Shown here: positions 1-8,364 of the stretch, one piece after another
How the letters are laid out: every line of letters begins with the position of its first letter
Position numbering within the stretch: the stretch's first letter is position 1
NCBI GenBank assembly: GCA_007120815.1
Contig: SKMY01000280.1
Span: 1-24,391 of the forward strand
Direction of reading: 5' to 3'
DNA: 24,391 bases
Source: Syntrophomonadaceae bacterium
GTDB lineage: Bacteria > Bacillota_D > Dethiobacteria > DTU022 > UBA8154
Notes under the pieces: generated by a model
The model's database searches: none
Told to the model about the DNA's origin: nothing
The model's input: the letters and a program-made list of their open reading frames with translations, nothing else
Program-made: the position numbers and the translations under genes

Positions 1-848
1 ACCAGGACAGGGAAGCCCAAGAAGATAGCCGCAAAGTGAGCGGCCACCTGTACTTCATCCCGCTCGCCAAAGTGGAGCACAAAAGCCCGCACCCGGCGTC
101 GCTGGTAGTCTCTCTGCTCTTCCCGCAGACCGGGCTCAATACCACCGAAGGCCAGTCCGGCACGCAGGGCGTAGTTCACAACATGGATAACCTGGGTGAA
201 GTTGCCCAGCGGGAAGGTAATAAAGTCGATACCCAGTTTCAGTCCGGCTTCGATAGCCTGGTCGACCACTTCCCAGGCCATAAAGACCATGAATCCTTTG
301 CCCTGCAGGTCGCTAACGATCTTGGCCAGGGCTTCTGTTGACTTGGCTTTCCCGGTAAGAACTGCCTGGCCGGGGATGGTCCAGTCCACCAGGAGAATCC
401 CGTAACGGCGCACGACGGGGTCGCCTACAAAGCCCGTCCAGGGCGCCACGTGCAGGTTGTCGCCTTTCAGGTAGCGGACCGCTTCGATAATCTCAGCGGC
501 ATAAGCGGTGGATTCGCCGCAGAGGCGGGCGTTGTAGAAGTTTAATTCTTCTTTAATCTGGTTACGCATACGGTTCAGGATAGGAACCAGTTCACCCAGC
601 TTGGTTACCTTTTCTCCGCTTAAGTTCATGATAACCGGCAGGTAATACCCGGTTTCGGGGTAACCCACGGGATGCTCGGGGCCGTAGCGGCGGATCGCCT
701 GGCTGAGCAGAATTTCGGCATAGCTGGTCGCCGTAATCGCTCCGTTATAAACCTTTTGGAATAACGCTGTTGGGGGATTGGTTTCATCTACCGCACCCTC
801 GTATATTTCTTCAAAGGAATTTTCCCATTCTCTACTTACAGTGCTCAT
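1..848 (-). CDS. acsB: Acetyl-CoA synthase (CODH/ACS alpha subunit), N-terminal part, cut by window edge
   Basis: This frame is open from an ATG at 848 to the window edge (282 codons of a protein that is usually about 730 residues). AcsB condenses CO, a methyl group from the corrinoid protein and CoA into acetyl-CoA at its Ni-containing A-cluster, in complex with the CODH subunit. Translating the reverse strand gives residues very close to Moorella AcsB: an ITATSYAEILL stretch near residue 40, HPVGYPETGYYLPV, PWTGFVGDPVVRR, a GIDFITFPLGNFTQV segment and REEQRDYQRRRVRAFVL near the cut. This part is the N-terminal domain that contacts CODH; the A-cluster cysteines would lie beyond the edge. The start is supported by an AGGAGGT site 8 bases upstream. 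It follows acsA after 33 bases, so the two are co-transcribed. Confidence 0.95.
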   Translation of the reverse strand, partial: MSTVSREWENSFEEIYEGAVDETNPPTALFQKVYNGAITATSYAEILLSQAIRRYGPEHPVGYPETGYYLPVIMNLSGEKVTKLGELVPILNRMRNQIKEELNFYNARLCGESTAYAAEIIEAVRYLKGDNLHVAPWTGFVGDPVVRRYGILLVDWTIPGQAVLTGKAKSTEALAKIVSDLQGKGFMVFMAWEVVDQAIEAGLKLGIDFITFPLGNFTQVIHVVNYALRAGLAFGGIEPGLREEQRDYQRRRVRAFVLHFGERDEVQVAAHFAAIFLGFPVL

Positions 849-881
849 ATACGCTTACCTCCTTTATTCACAGTTATTTAT

Positions 882-2852
882 TTACCAGGTGGTGGAAAGA
901 TCGGTTTCGTACTTCTCGGCTGCCATCTTGTGCACCCTCAACTTCCAGGTCCGCTCTTCAAGGGCATCCAACAGCTTCCTGGAAGCTTCCATGGGATCCT
1001 CTTCCCACATGAAGTAGCCGCCGTATACATCCTGGGCAATCTGCAGGGCAATGCCGTCTACCAGGGGGCTGCCGGGGATGGGCGGTATAACTCCAACATG
1101 GGTGGGAACGCCTAAAGTAACGCACCAGCTGCCGATGGATACGGCCTTTTCGCTCATGGCTTCCGGCGCACTGGCGACGAAAGGAACTTTGGGGGTATCG
1201 ACATTCCACTGCTTGGCCAGAGCGGTTACAAAGTCGTAGCAACGGGTATTATCCACACAGGAACCCATATGGAAAATCAAGGGAAGATCTTCACCCAGCT
1301 TATCCTTGTTAGCGTCGTTCAGGCGCTTTAAGAAAGCTTTCAGGCCGTCGCCGGCGTATTTTTCAATGGCATCGCTGTTTAGCAGCCCAAGCTTGCCGAA
1401 GGTTCCGGCGGCACAGCCGGTAGATACAACGAATACATTGTTCTTGGCCATTTCTGTGGCAATGGTAAAGTGGCTATCGTCATGGGGTACTTTCAGGTTG
1501 TTACAGCCTGCAAAGAGGCAGACCCCTGCCAGTTCCCCGGAATCAACGGCATCAGTTACAGCCTTTATGGGGCTTTCCGGACTGATAGCACCCAGAATTT
1601 CTTCCATGGCTTCCAGGCTGAACCCGGCAATTATCTTGTGTTTAACCTGGGGAATGCTGACTTTCTTCGGATCTCTTTCTTTGAACGCTTCAATAGCGAC
1701 ATTGACAATTTCCCGGGCTTTTTCCATGGCACGGGTATCGTCAAAGTCCACGTAGTAAGAACTGGGAATCTTGGCGTTGGGTATGGTGGTAATGATCTTG
1801 GTGTGGTAGCACTCGGCCACCGACTGAACACCCGGCATGATACACTGCACGTCTACAACCATGGCGTCCACGGCACGGGTCATGATGGCCAGCTCCTGGG
1901 ACAGGAAGTTGGTCAGCACGGGAACACCCTGGCGCATGAGCACTTCGTTACCGGTACAGCAGATCCCCATGCACTTGATGCCTTCGGCGCCTACGGCCTT
2001 GGCTTCGTCCTGCATTTCCCGGGCGGCTTTAACGACCATCTCACTGAGAACGGGGTTGTGTCCGTGCAGGGCAATATTGACCATTTTCTCTTCCAGGACA
2101 CCCATGTTGCCCTCAGAGACAACCGGTTTGGGAGTACCGAAGAGAATATCGGAAAGGTCCGTGGAGATATGCATGCCGATATAATCGCAAAGCGCAGACT
2201 TCAGTGCCTGGAAGACCAGGTTCACCGGGTCGGCATCCATTCCCATATGGGTCTGGGCCATGGATTCGGCGATAGTTTTATGGATACTGTTGGGCATAAT
2301 GTTGCAATCCATCGCTTTTTCTACGCGTTCGGGGACAACGGTTGCTTCCAGCCACTTGCTGTACGTCCTTTTATCCAGGCGGCTGAATTCCTGCTCTGCC
2401 AGGTCTACCACATCTTTAAAAATCTCCAGATCCGAACGGCCTTCGACGGCAATATCTAATTGGGCTGCAACTCTTTTTAACTTGTCGGGATCAGTAATGC
2501 CATAGTCGCTCTCATGCCCATCGGCTATTTCCCTCATAACGGACAGGATATGCATACCGTGGTCACAGTGGGCCGAGGTTCCACCCAGAACATGGCGGAC
2601 CAGGTTGCGAGCTACAATGGTGTACGGTGCAGCACCGCAGATTCCTTTGCTTGCCTTCTTGGTAATCCTGCAGGGTCCTTGAATACAGATGGTGCAGCAG
2701 ATACCGGTGTTACCGTAGTTGCACTGGGGCTGCATGTTCAGGTAACGGTCATAACATGTCTCAACCCCGCTCCCTTCCGTCTTGGCAAGAACTTCCAAGG
2801 CGGCTGGGTCTATTGTGCGGTTGCGATCTTTCTCCTTCTTTTTTTCAGCCAT
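882..2852 (-). CDS. acsA: Carbon monoxide dehydrogenase catalytic (beta) subunit of CODH/ACS
   Basis: A 656-residue Ni-Fe-S CO dehydrogenase that interconverts CO and CO2 and feeds CO to acetyl-CoA synthase. The N-terminus carries the D-cluster and B-cluster cysteines: Cys44, Cys52, then Cys53, Cys56, Cys61 and Cys72 in NTGICCTICIQGPCR...GICGA. The 11-residue gap before Cys72 matches AcsA-type rather than CooS/Rhodospirillum-type spacing. The C-cluster ligands are all visible: His in ALHGHNP, and Cys in GIKCMGICC, VDVQCIMP, LFAGCNNL, STGCAAGTFGKLG and FHMGSCVDNTRC. It lies between cooC (122 bases upstream) and acsB (33 bases downstream), the usual acetogen order. An AGGAGGT site is present but sits 12-13 bases before the ATG, which is long. 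Long open frames on the opposite strand are shadows. Confidence 0.97.
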   Translation of the reverse strand: MAEKKKEKDRNRTIDPAALEVLAKTEGSGVETCYDRYLNMQPQCNYGNTGICCTICIQGPCRITKKASKGICGAAPYTIVARNLVRHVLGGTSAHCDHGMHILSVMREIADGHESDYGITDPDKLKRVAAQLDIAVEGRSDLEIFKDVVDLAEQEFSRLDKRTYSKWLEATVVPERVEKAMDCNIMPNSIHKTIAESMAQTHMGMDADPVNLVFQALKSALCDYIGMHISTDLSDILFGTPKPVVSEGNMGVLEEKMVNIALHGHNPVLSEMVVKAAREMQDEAKAVGAEGIKCMGICCTGNEVLMRQGVPVLTNFLSQELAIMTRAVDAMVVDVQCIMPGVQSVAECYHTKIITTIPNAKIPSSYYVDFDDTRAMEKAREIVNVAIEAFKERDPKKVSIPQVKHKIIAGFSLEAMEEILGAISPESPIKAVTDAVDSGELAGVCLFAGCNNLKVPHDDSHFTIATEMAKNNVFVVSTGCAAGTFGKLGLLNSDAIEKYAGDGLKAFLKRLNDANKDKLGEDLPLIFHMGSCVDNTRCYDFVTALAKQWNVDTPKVPFVASAPEAMSEKAVSIGSWCVTLGVPTHVGVIPPIPGSPLVDGIALQIAQDVYGGYFMWEEDPMEASRKLLDALEERTWKLRVHKMAAEKYETDLSTTW

Positions 2853-2974
2853 AATAATGTCCTAACCTCCTCATAATGTATTTTCACAGGGGAACAGTTT
2901 ACATCCATTGATGTTGAATGTTCTATGTTTTAATGTCGCCGTTTTCAGCTACAGGAAAAAATCGCTGACTCCAG

Positions 2975-3742
2975 CTATTTCATCACCTCCTTAACCAGTT
3001 TTGTGTACACATCTTTCATACTTTCCACCAAATCTTCTTCCCCAAAAGCTGCAGGGTCAAGCTCCATGGACCGGTTCCAGGTTTCTTCCCTGTACGGTAA
3101 AATGCCGATGACATAATCATCGCCAAAATGCTGCCGGATTAAGTTCTCTTCTTCCTGGCGCCGGATCTTGTTGCCCAATACCTTGATATTTTTTACACCG
3201 AGGTCGGCGGCCAGCTTTTGCACCACTCCGGCGGTTTTCACACCGGCCCGGGTTGGTTCCGTTACAATTAAAACGGCATCAACCCCCTGGGCCGTTCCGC
3301 GGGTTAAGTGCTCAATGCCGGCACTCATATCAAGAATGACAACACCTTTTTGGTCGAGCAACAAGGCATTCAGCACGGAATTAAGAAAAGAATTTTCCTT
3401 GCAGTAACAGGCAGAGCCTCCCTGCTTTACTCCCCCCATCATTAAGAACCGGATGTTGCCTTCTTTAATACTGTAGTTTTCTATGACATCGTCAACATCC
3501 GGATTGAGAACGTAAAACGCGCCGCCTCCCCCACTTTTTTCATTAATAACCTCTTTCATTTCCACCAGGGGAGTCAAGTTTTCCAGTTTTTTTGGATCTA
3601 TACCCAGGGCAAGCCCCAGGCTGGCATCGGGATCCGCATCCACCGCATATACATTGTAGCCCTCCCGGGCAAACAAGTACACCAAATTTGCGGACACGGT
3701 TGTCTTTCCTACGCCACCCTTGCCCGAAACTGCTATTTTCAC
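2975..3742 (-). CDS. cooC: CODH nickel-insertion accessory ATPase CooC
   Basis: A 255-residue SIMIBI/MinD-type P-loop ATPase that matures the nickel site of CO dehydrogenase. The deviant Walker A motif GKGGVGKTT is at residues 7-15, the switch I DADPDASLG near 37, and the CooC-specific Cys-x-Cys pair (ACYCKEN) near residue 120, where metal is held between two subunits of the dimer. The start is GTG at 3742, with AGGAGG 9 bases upstream. That ribosome site is part of a 12-base direct repeat, so a second copy sits 14 bases further up. It is the first gene of the cooC-acsA-acsB unit and carries the long leader of that transcript. Function is firm from family and context; whether it serves only AcsA cannot be seen. 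Confidence 0.95.
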   Translation of the reverse strand: MKIAVSGKGGVGKTTVSANLVYLFAREGYNVYAVDADPDASLGLALGIDPKKLENLTPLVEMKEVINEKSGGGGAFYVLNPDVDDVIENYSIKEGNIRFLMMGGVKQGGSACYCKENSFLNSVLNALLLDQKGVVILDMSAGIEHLTRGTAQGVDAVLIVTEPTRAGVKTAGVVQKLAADLGVKNIKVLGNKIRRQEEENLIRQHFGDDYVIGILPYREETWNRSMELDPAAFGEEDLVESMKDVYTKLVKEVMK

Positions 3743-4012
3743 CTCAACACGCCTCCTAAATTTACCCTCCTAAATTTTCCGCGAAATTATCGCGCTCCAC
3801 CGCTCCCGAAGGAGCCCCTCAGCTTCCATTTATTCCTATTAATTCTTATTTTGCTAATAATTCTAATTCGCCAAAGGGGATGAGAACTCCTCTTTGTAAA
3901 AAAGTTTTCCTTCTCAAGTTAGATAATTCGAGTTAGAACCTGTTAATTCCTGCACCAGAATTTTCTCAATTTATTTTTGACGCCCCATAAAACTGGGGAA
4001 AAACGCCTGTTT
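3743..4012 (-). promoter_or_regulatory. Long 5' leader of cooC-acsA-acsB
   Basis: No gene is seen between clpC and cooC. If transcription starts just after the -10 element at 4019-4024, cooC has a leader of about 270 nt. Read on the minus strand it contains CCCCA-N6-TGGGG close to the presumed start, an AT-rich middle with five TAATTC words on the plus strand (3840, 3858, 3864, 3924, 3944), a GCTCC-TTCG-GGAGC hairpin with a UUCG tetraloop (3802-3815), and the inverted repeat CGCGA-N5-TCGCG (3780-3794) next to the ribosome site. I do not recognise a known riboswitch class. The transcription start is inferred, not seen. Confidence 0.45.
3752..3777 (-). repeat. Tandem duplicated Shine-Dalgarno of cooC
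   Basis: The 12-base word AAATTTAGGAGG (minus strand) occurs twice, at 3766-3777 and 3752-3763, a 14-base period. The downstream copy is at normal spacing from the cooC GTG. The upstream copy could act as a standby ribosome site or be a slippage duplication. Confidence 0.6.
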
Positions 4013-4030
4013 GAAAAAATTATTTTCAAA
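4010..4030. promoter_or_regulatory. Inverted repeat over the cooC -10 element (candidate operator)
   Basis: TTTGAAAA-N5-TTTTCAAA, perfect 8-base arms, centred on the predicted -10 box. A dimeric repressor or activator could bind here. The regulator is not identified. Confidence 0.5.
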
Positions 4031-4047
4031 ATGACGGCATACGTCAA
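4019..4047 (-). promoter_or_regulatory. Predicted sigma-A promoter of cooC-acsA-acsB
   Basis: On the minus strand TTGACG (4042-4047) is followed after exactly 17 bases by AATAAT (4019-4024). It is the best -35/-10 pair in the clpC-cooC gap and points to cooC. Both elements lie inside dyad-symmetric sequences listed separately. Confidence 0.55.
4032..4046. promoter_or_regulatory. Inverted repeat over the cooC -35 element (candidate operator)
   Basis: TGACG-N5-CGTCA, perfect 5-base arms, overlapping the predicted -35 box. The layout recalls CRP/FNR-family half-sites, which include the CO sensor CooA, but the spacing and sequence do not match a consensus I can name. Confidence 0.4.
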
Positions 4048-4053
4048 GGAAAA

Positions 4054-4087
4054 GGCGCCTAACTATTATTTATACCAGTCAAGCGCC
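4054..4087 (-). terminator. Weak candidate terminator after clpC
   Basis: On the minus strand GGCGC (4083-4087) can pair with GCGCC (4054-4058) around a large loop that itself has an ACT/AGT pair, followed by a short T-rich stretch. The stem is short and the loop long, so termination would be partial at best. Confidence 0.3.
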
Positions 4088-4123
4088 CGTTTGAAAACCT
4101 CCAATTATTAACTTTATTTACGG

Positions 4124-6637
4124 CTATTGTTGTTCTTCGCTACCGCTTTCTTTCGGCCCTTTTTCATCTTGAACCTTGGCCTGCTCCTGTACCGCAATGG
4201 GCATGGTTTCTTTGCGGGTAAAAGACAGGAGATCCCCGTCCCGCTGAACAACAATGGTGTCGCCCGAAGTAAACCTGCCGCGCAGGAGTTCTTCAGATAT
4301 TCCATCCTCCAGGCGCTTCTGAATAACCCGGCGCAAAGGCCTGGCCCCGTATGTGGGGTCAAACCCTTCCTGGGCCAACAGGGCTTTAGCCTCTTCAGTG
4401 ACCTCCAGGTCCAGCCCGTAGTCGGTAATCCGACTGCTCAAGTCATTCAGCATCAGGTCAACGATTTGAGAAATATCGTCTTCTGTCAGAGACTTGAAGA
4501 CAATCACATCGTCTACCCGGTTTAAAAACTCGGGACGAAAAGTGCGTTTCAGCTCTTCCATCAGGCGGTCTTTCATCTGTTCATATCCCTTATCAGCATC
4601 GGCAGGACGAAAGCCCATGGAGGGCTGTTTTTTTATAAAGTTAGCGCCCACGTTGGACGTCATGATTACGACGGTGTTGCGAAAATCAACCGTGCGCCCT
4701 TTACCGTCGGTCAGCCGGCCATCCTCCAGGATTTGGAGTAAAATATTAAATACATCATGGTGCGCTTTTTCTATTTCGTCCAGAAGGATGACACTGTACG
4801 GCTTGCGCCGAACTTTTTCCGTCAGCTGACCACCCTCTTCATAACCCACATATCCCGGAGGGGCGCCCACCAGGCGCGCCGTCGTGTGTTTCTCCATGTA
4901 CTCGGACATATCCAAACGGATCATGGCATTTTCATCGCCGAACAAAGCTTCCGCCAGGCTGCGGGCCAGCTCTGTTTTCCCCACGCCGGTGGGACCCAGG
5001 AAAATAAAGGAGCCGATGGGTCGCCTGGGGTCCTTTAGTCCAGCGCGGCCGCGCCGGATGGCACGGGACACGGCCTGAACAGCTTCGTGCTGCCCCACTA
5101 CCCGCTCATGCAGGGTGTCCTCCATGCGCAGCAGTCGGGCCGACTCTTCCTCGGCCAGGCGCTTAACAGGGATCCCTGTCCAGCTGCCCACGATATGGGC
5201 GATATCTTCTTCTCCCACAAGCACCTGGTCGGAAACCACTTTTTTCTTTTCCCATTCCTTTTTTAATTCGTCCAGCTTGCCTCGAAACTGCTGTTCTTTA
5301 TCCCGCAGCTGGGCAGCCTGTTCAAATTCCTGCCCCCTAACCGCGGCTTCTTTTTCCTGGCGGATGGTTTCCAGCTTATCTTCCATTTCCTTCAAATCCG
5401 GCGGGGCCGTGTAGTTGCGCAGGCGCACCCGGGAAGCCGCCTCGTCGATAAGGTCAATGGCCTTGTCGGGCAGGTATCGGTCGGGGATATAGCGATCGCC
5501 CAGTTTTACTGCCGCCTCCAGTGCCTCGTCGGTTATTTTCACCCGGTGATGGGCTTCGTAGCGATCGCGAAGGCCTTTAAGAATTTCCAGGCTTTCTTCT
5601 TTATTGGGCTCTCCCACGGTAATCGATTGGAACCGCCGCTCCAGGGCGGGGTCGCGCTCGATATACTTGCGGTATTCATCCAGGGTGGTAGCGCCGATGG
5701 TCTGAAGCTCTCCCTTGGCCAGGGCGGGCTTGAGAATGTTGGAGGCATCAATGGCTCCTTCGGCAGCGCCTGCTCCAATGATGGTGTGCAGCTCATCAAT
5801 AAAGATAATCACGTTACCGGCCTGCTGCAGCTCAACCATGAGCTTCCGGAGCCGCTCTTCAAATTCCCCCCGGTACTTGGTTCCGGCCACCACGGCGGAC
5901 AGTTCCAGGGTAACCAGGCGCTTATCCCGCAAAATATCAGGCACATTGCCGTCCATGATGCGTTGGGCCAACCCCTCTACAATGGCCGTTTTTCCTACAC
6001 CCGGTTCTCCGATCAGGCAGGGGTTGTTTTTCGTTCGCCGGCTTAGTATCTGGATCACCCGCTCGATTTCGGTTTCCCGGCCGATAACCGGGTCCAGCTT
6101 GCCCTCGCGGGCCAGCTTGGTCAGATCACGCCCGAAGGTATCTACCGTAGGGGTTTGGGGGGCGCTTTTTGTACCCTGGCCGCTGCTCAGCTGGGCTTCA
6201 CCTCCGAGGAGTTGAATGACTTCCCGGCGGGCTTTCTTCAAGTCAACACCCAGGTTGGTAAGCACCTGGGCTGCGATACCTTCCCCTTCACGGAGCAATC
6301 CTAAAAGCAGATGCTCGGTGCCGACGTAATTGTGGCCCAGGTTTTGCCCCTCTTCGATAGCCAGCTCGATCACCTTCTTGGCCCGGGGGGTATAGCTAAT
6401 ACCCTGGGATTGGGCTTTATCTCCTTTTCCTATAATGCGCTCAACCTCCGAGCGCACTTTGGGCAGCTGGATGCCCAGGTTCTGCAGGGATCTGGCAGCG
6501 ATTCCCGAACCTTCACGGACCAACCCCAAGAGGATATGCTCGGTGCCGATGAAGTTGTGGTTGAGTCGCTTTGCTTCTTCCTGGGCCAGCACCAGCACCT
6601 GCTGAGCCCTTTCAGTAAATCGACCAAACATAAACAT
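4124..6637 (-). CDS. clpC: ClpC, AAA+ unfoldase of the ClpCP protease
   Basis: An 837-residue Hsp100 unfoldase that feeds proteins, including phosphoarginine-tagged ones, to ClpP. Domains in order: two N-domain repeats (FTERAQQVL...GTEHILLGL near 7-40, and FTP-like [12 protein letters not shown]...GTEHLLLGL near 82-115), AAA+ module 1 with Walker [10 protein letters not shown] near 210 and [14 protein letters not shown], a UVR-type coiled middle segment near 420-460, AAA+ module 2 with [10 protein letters not shown] near 545 and [11 protein letters not shown], a SMGF loop suited to ClpP docking, and an acidic tail. The start has AAAGGAG upstream; a second ATG two codons in is an alternative. 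It is the last gene of the ctsR operon, 15 bases after mcsB, so CtsR control is expected. Length is normal for the family. Confidence 0.97.
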   Translation of the reverse strand: MFMFGRFTERAQQVLVLAQEEAKRLNHNFIGTEHILLGLVREGSGIAARSLQNLGIQLPKVRSEVERIIGKGDKAQSQGISYTPRAKKVIELAIEEGQNLGHNYVGTEHLLLGLLREGEGIAAQVLTNLGVDLKKARREVIQLLGGEAQLSSGQGTKSAPQTPTVDTFGRDLTKLAREGKLDPVIGRETEIERVIQILSRRTKNNPCLIGEPGVGKTAIVEGLAQRIMDGNVPDILRDKRLVTLELSAVVAGTKYRGEFEERLRKLMVELQQAGNVIIFIDELHTIIGAGAAEGAIDASNILKPALAKGELQTIGATTLDEYRKYIERDPALERRFQSITVGEPNKEESLEILKGLRDRYEAHHRVKITDEALEAAVKLGDRYIPDRYLPDKAIDLIDEAASRVRLRNYTAPPDLKEMEDKLETIRQEKEAAVRGQEFEQAAQLRDKEQQFRGKLDELKKEWEKKKVVSDQVLVGEEDIAHIVGSWTGIPVKRLAEEESARLLRMEDTLHERVVGQHEAVQAVSRAIRRGRAGLKDPRRPIGSFIFLGPTGVGKTELARSLAEALFGDENAMIRLDMSEYMEKHTTARLVGAPPGYVGYEEGGQLTEKVRRKPYSVILLDEIEKAHHDVFNILLQILEDGRLTDGKGRTVDFRNTVVIMTSNVGANFIKKQPSMGFRPADADKGYEQMKDRLMEELKRTFRPEFLNRVDDVIVFKSLTEDDISQIVDLMLNDLSSRITDYGLDLEVTEEAKALLAQEGFDPTYGARPLRRVIQKRLEDGISEELLRGRFTSGDTIVVQRDGDLLSFTRKETMPIAVQEQAKVQDEKGPKESGSEEQQ

Positions 6638-6652
6638 ATTTTTACACTCCTT

Positions 6653-7810
6653 TCAAATCAAACAATCCAGGCTTTTTTGAACCCGGGCAGCACGCTCCAG
6701 GTCTCGCTCGAAAGCGCTTAACTCCCGGTCCTTGAGATACTGCAAACAACCCGGCTGTGATAACACAAAAAGCTCGTTTAGCATTCCCGCGGCAATCCCC
6801 TTGACCAGGCCCAAATCCAGGCCCAGGCGCACATCGGAGATCAGCTGCATGACTTCCTGGGAACCCAGCATTCGGGCATATTTCATAACCCCCAGGGCAC
6901 GTCCGGCACGATCGGCCAGACGCTCCCGACCCTCGTTGAGAAGGTGTTCCCGGGCTTTTTTCTCCTGGTTTATCAGCTGCCGGGTTACCCCGTAGAGGTT
7001 CTGCCAGATTTCCTCCTCCGACTGACCCAGGGTAATCTGGTTGGATATCTGAAATATGTTCCCCGTAAACTCTGTGCCCTCACCGTAAATGCCCCGGACG
7101 GCCAAACCCACCTGGTTGACCGCAGATAAAATGCGGTTAATCTGCCGGGTCAACACCAGGGCGGGCAAGTGAAGCATCACCGAGGCCCGCAATCCCGTAC
7201 CCACATTGGTCGGGCAGGCCGTCAGGTATCCCAGTTCTTCGTGGAACGCATAGTTCATCTGCTTCTCCAGGAAGTCATCATATAAGGAAGCTTCCTTCCA
7301 GGCCCGTTCCAACTGCAGACCGGGAAGCAGGCACTGGACCCGGAGGTGATCTTCCTCGTTTACCATGATACTGACAACTTCATCACGCCGCAGGATAAGC
7401 GCGCTGCATGAGTTCTCACAAGCCATCAAGGGGCTTATGAGATGTTTCTCTACTAAAACCTGCCTGAAAACTGCCGGCAAAGATTCCAGGTTTAGTACCT
7501 GTAAGTCAGAAAAATGCTCATCGCTTCCTTCAAGTATCTCCTCAATAACCTGGAGCACTTTTTTCCGCTGATCATCAGAGGCCAGGGAGGGAAAAGGGAT
7601 GTCTCGAATATTTCGGGCCAATCGCACCCGGCTGCTGATCACGATTTCCGCTTCGGGGCCCGTTCCTTCCATCCATTTACTGCGGATGCCCTTCTCCCGC
7701 TCTTTTTCTTTAAGATTGGATTCGCTTTCAGGGCTGCCGGGGTATTTATTGCCTTCACTTTGCGTGATGTCTTCCGGAGTCATCGGGTTTTCCCTTTCAT
7801 TCACCGGCAT
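6653..7810 (-). CDS. mcsB: McsB protein-arginine kinase
   Basis: An ATP:guanido-phosphotransferase-type kinase that phosphorylates arginines in damaged proteins and in CtsR, marking them for ClpCP. Visible are the conserved ISSRVRLARN start of the domain, NEEDHLRVQ in the centre, the CPTNVGTGLRA segment with the catalytic cysteine, and near the C-terminus RDLERA, which matches the RDxxRA phosphoarginine-sensing motif known from Bacillus McsB. The protein is about 385 residues, with a charged N-terminal stretch of about 40 residues before the domain that is longer than in typical homologues. The start is therefore uncertain: GTG 7813, ATG 7810, GTG 7804 and ATG 7783 are all possible. It overlaps the end of mcsA by 14 bases, which implies coupled translation. 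Confidence 0.95.
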   Translation of the reverse strand: MPVNERENPMTPEDITQSEGNKYPGSPESESNLKEKEREKGIRSKWMEGTGPEAEIVISSRVRLARNIRDIPFPSLASDDQRKKVLQVIEEILEGSDEHFSDLQVLNLESLPAVFRQVLVEKHLISPLMACENSCSALILRRDEVVSIMVNEEDHLRVQCLLPGLQLERAWKEASLYDDFLEKQMNYAFHEELGYLTACPTNVGTGLRASVMLHLPALVLTRQINRILSAVNQVGLAVRGIYGEGTEFTGNIFQISNQITLGQSEEEIWQNLYGVTRQLINQEKKAREHLLNEGRERLADRAGRALGVMKYARMLGSQEVMQLISDVRLGLDLGLVKGIAAGMLNELFVLSQPGCLQYLKDRELSAFERDLERAARVQKSLDCLI

Positions 7811-8336
7811 CACCTCCAGCCTCTTTTCTTTTTTCCAGTTCTTTTATTTGATCCCTTATATGTGCTTCCTCCTCGAATGCTTCCTCGGCGATTTTCTTTT
7901 GCAGCTGCTCCCTTAGTTTCTCAATTTCTCGTTTCAGTTTAATGCCCGAACCTGTCCGGACGGGTATTTTACCCATGTGCTTCTGATTTCCATGCAGCCT
8001 TCGAAATAAAGCAGACAAGTGCTCTCCAAAGGCATCGTAGCACCCGTCGCATCCAAAACGCCCAATCTGTCCAAACTGGGCATACGTCAAACCGCAGCTC
8101 CCGCACTGTACACCTGTTTGGGTTTGGGGCATAATCGTTTCAGAGCCCCCTCCTGGAACCAGGCCTATCATTCCGGAAAAAAATTGATGAAGGGGAAAGT
8201 TTTCTTCAAAGGGGTTTTCCATTTCTCCCTTTTCCATGGCGCAGTGCTCGCAAAAATACATTTCGGTTTTCTTGCCATTAACCACCTTGGTTACAAACAC
8301 TGTTGCACTGTTCTTGCTGCACTTTTGACAAATCAT
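7797..8336 (-). CDS. mcsA: McsA, zinc-finger activator of McsB
   Basis: A 179-residue partner that activates the McsB arginine kinase and modulates CtsR. Four Cys-x2-Cys pairs are visible: CQKC (3-6), CEHC (near 29), CGSC (near 78) and CDGC (near 96), forming two treble-clef-like zinc sites. A lysine/glutamate-rich C-terminal UVR domain follows (LKREIEKLREQLQKKIAEEAFEEEAHIRDQI, shown here only as its repeat character, near 135-165). It lies between ctsR (28 bases upstream) and mcsB (overlapping). Family and position agree, and the length is usual. Confidence 0.95.
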   Translation of the reverse strand: MICQKCSKNSATVFVTKVVNGKKTEMYFCEHCAMEKGEMENPFEENFPLHQFFSGMIGLVPGGGSETIMPQTQTGVQCGSCGLTYAQFGQIGRFGCDGCYDAFGEHLSALFRRLHGNQKHMGKIPVRTGSGIKLKREIEKLREQLQKKIAEEAFEEEAHIRDQIKELEKRKEAGGDAGE

Positions 8337-8364
8337 GCCTTAAAATGCCTCCTCGAATCGAATG

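Noticed and set aside
36..405. Small plus-strand frames opposite acsB
   Set aside because: They are shadows of the acsB coding strand.
1470..2459. Open frame of 329 codons on the plus strand inside acsA
   Set aside because: It is antisense to a strongly conserved enzyme gene, has a low-complexity His/Gly-rich translation with no family motif, and lacks a ribosome site.
2887..2899. CAGGGGAACAGTT between cooC and acsA, identical to 13 bases of the REP-like arm
   Set aside because: The match stops after 13 bases and there is no hairpin partner; chance or a decayed copy cannot be told apart.
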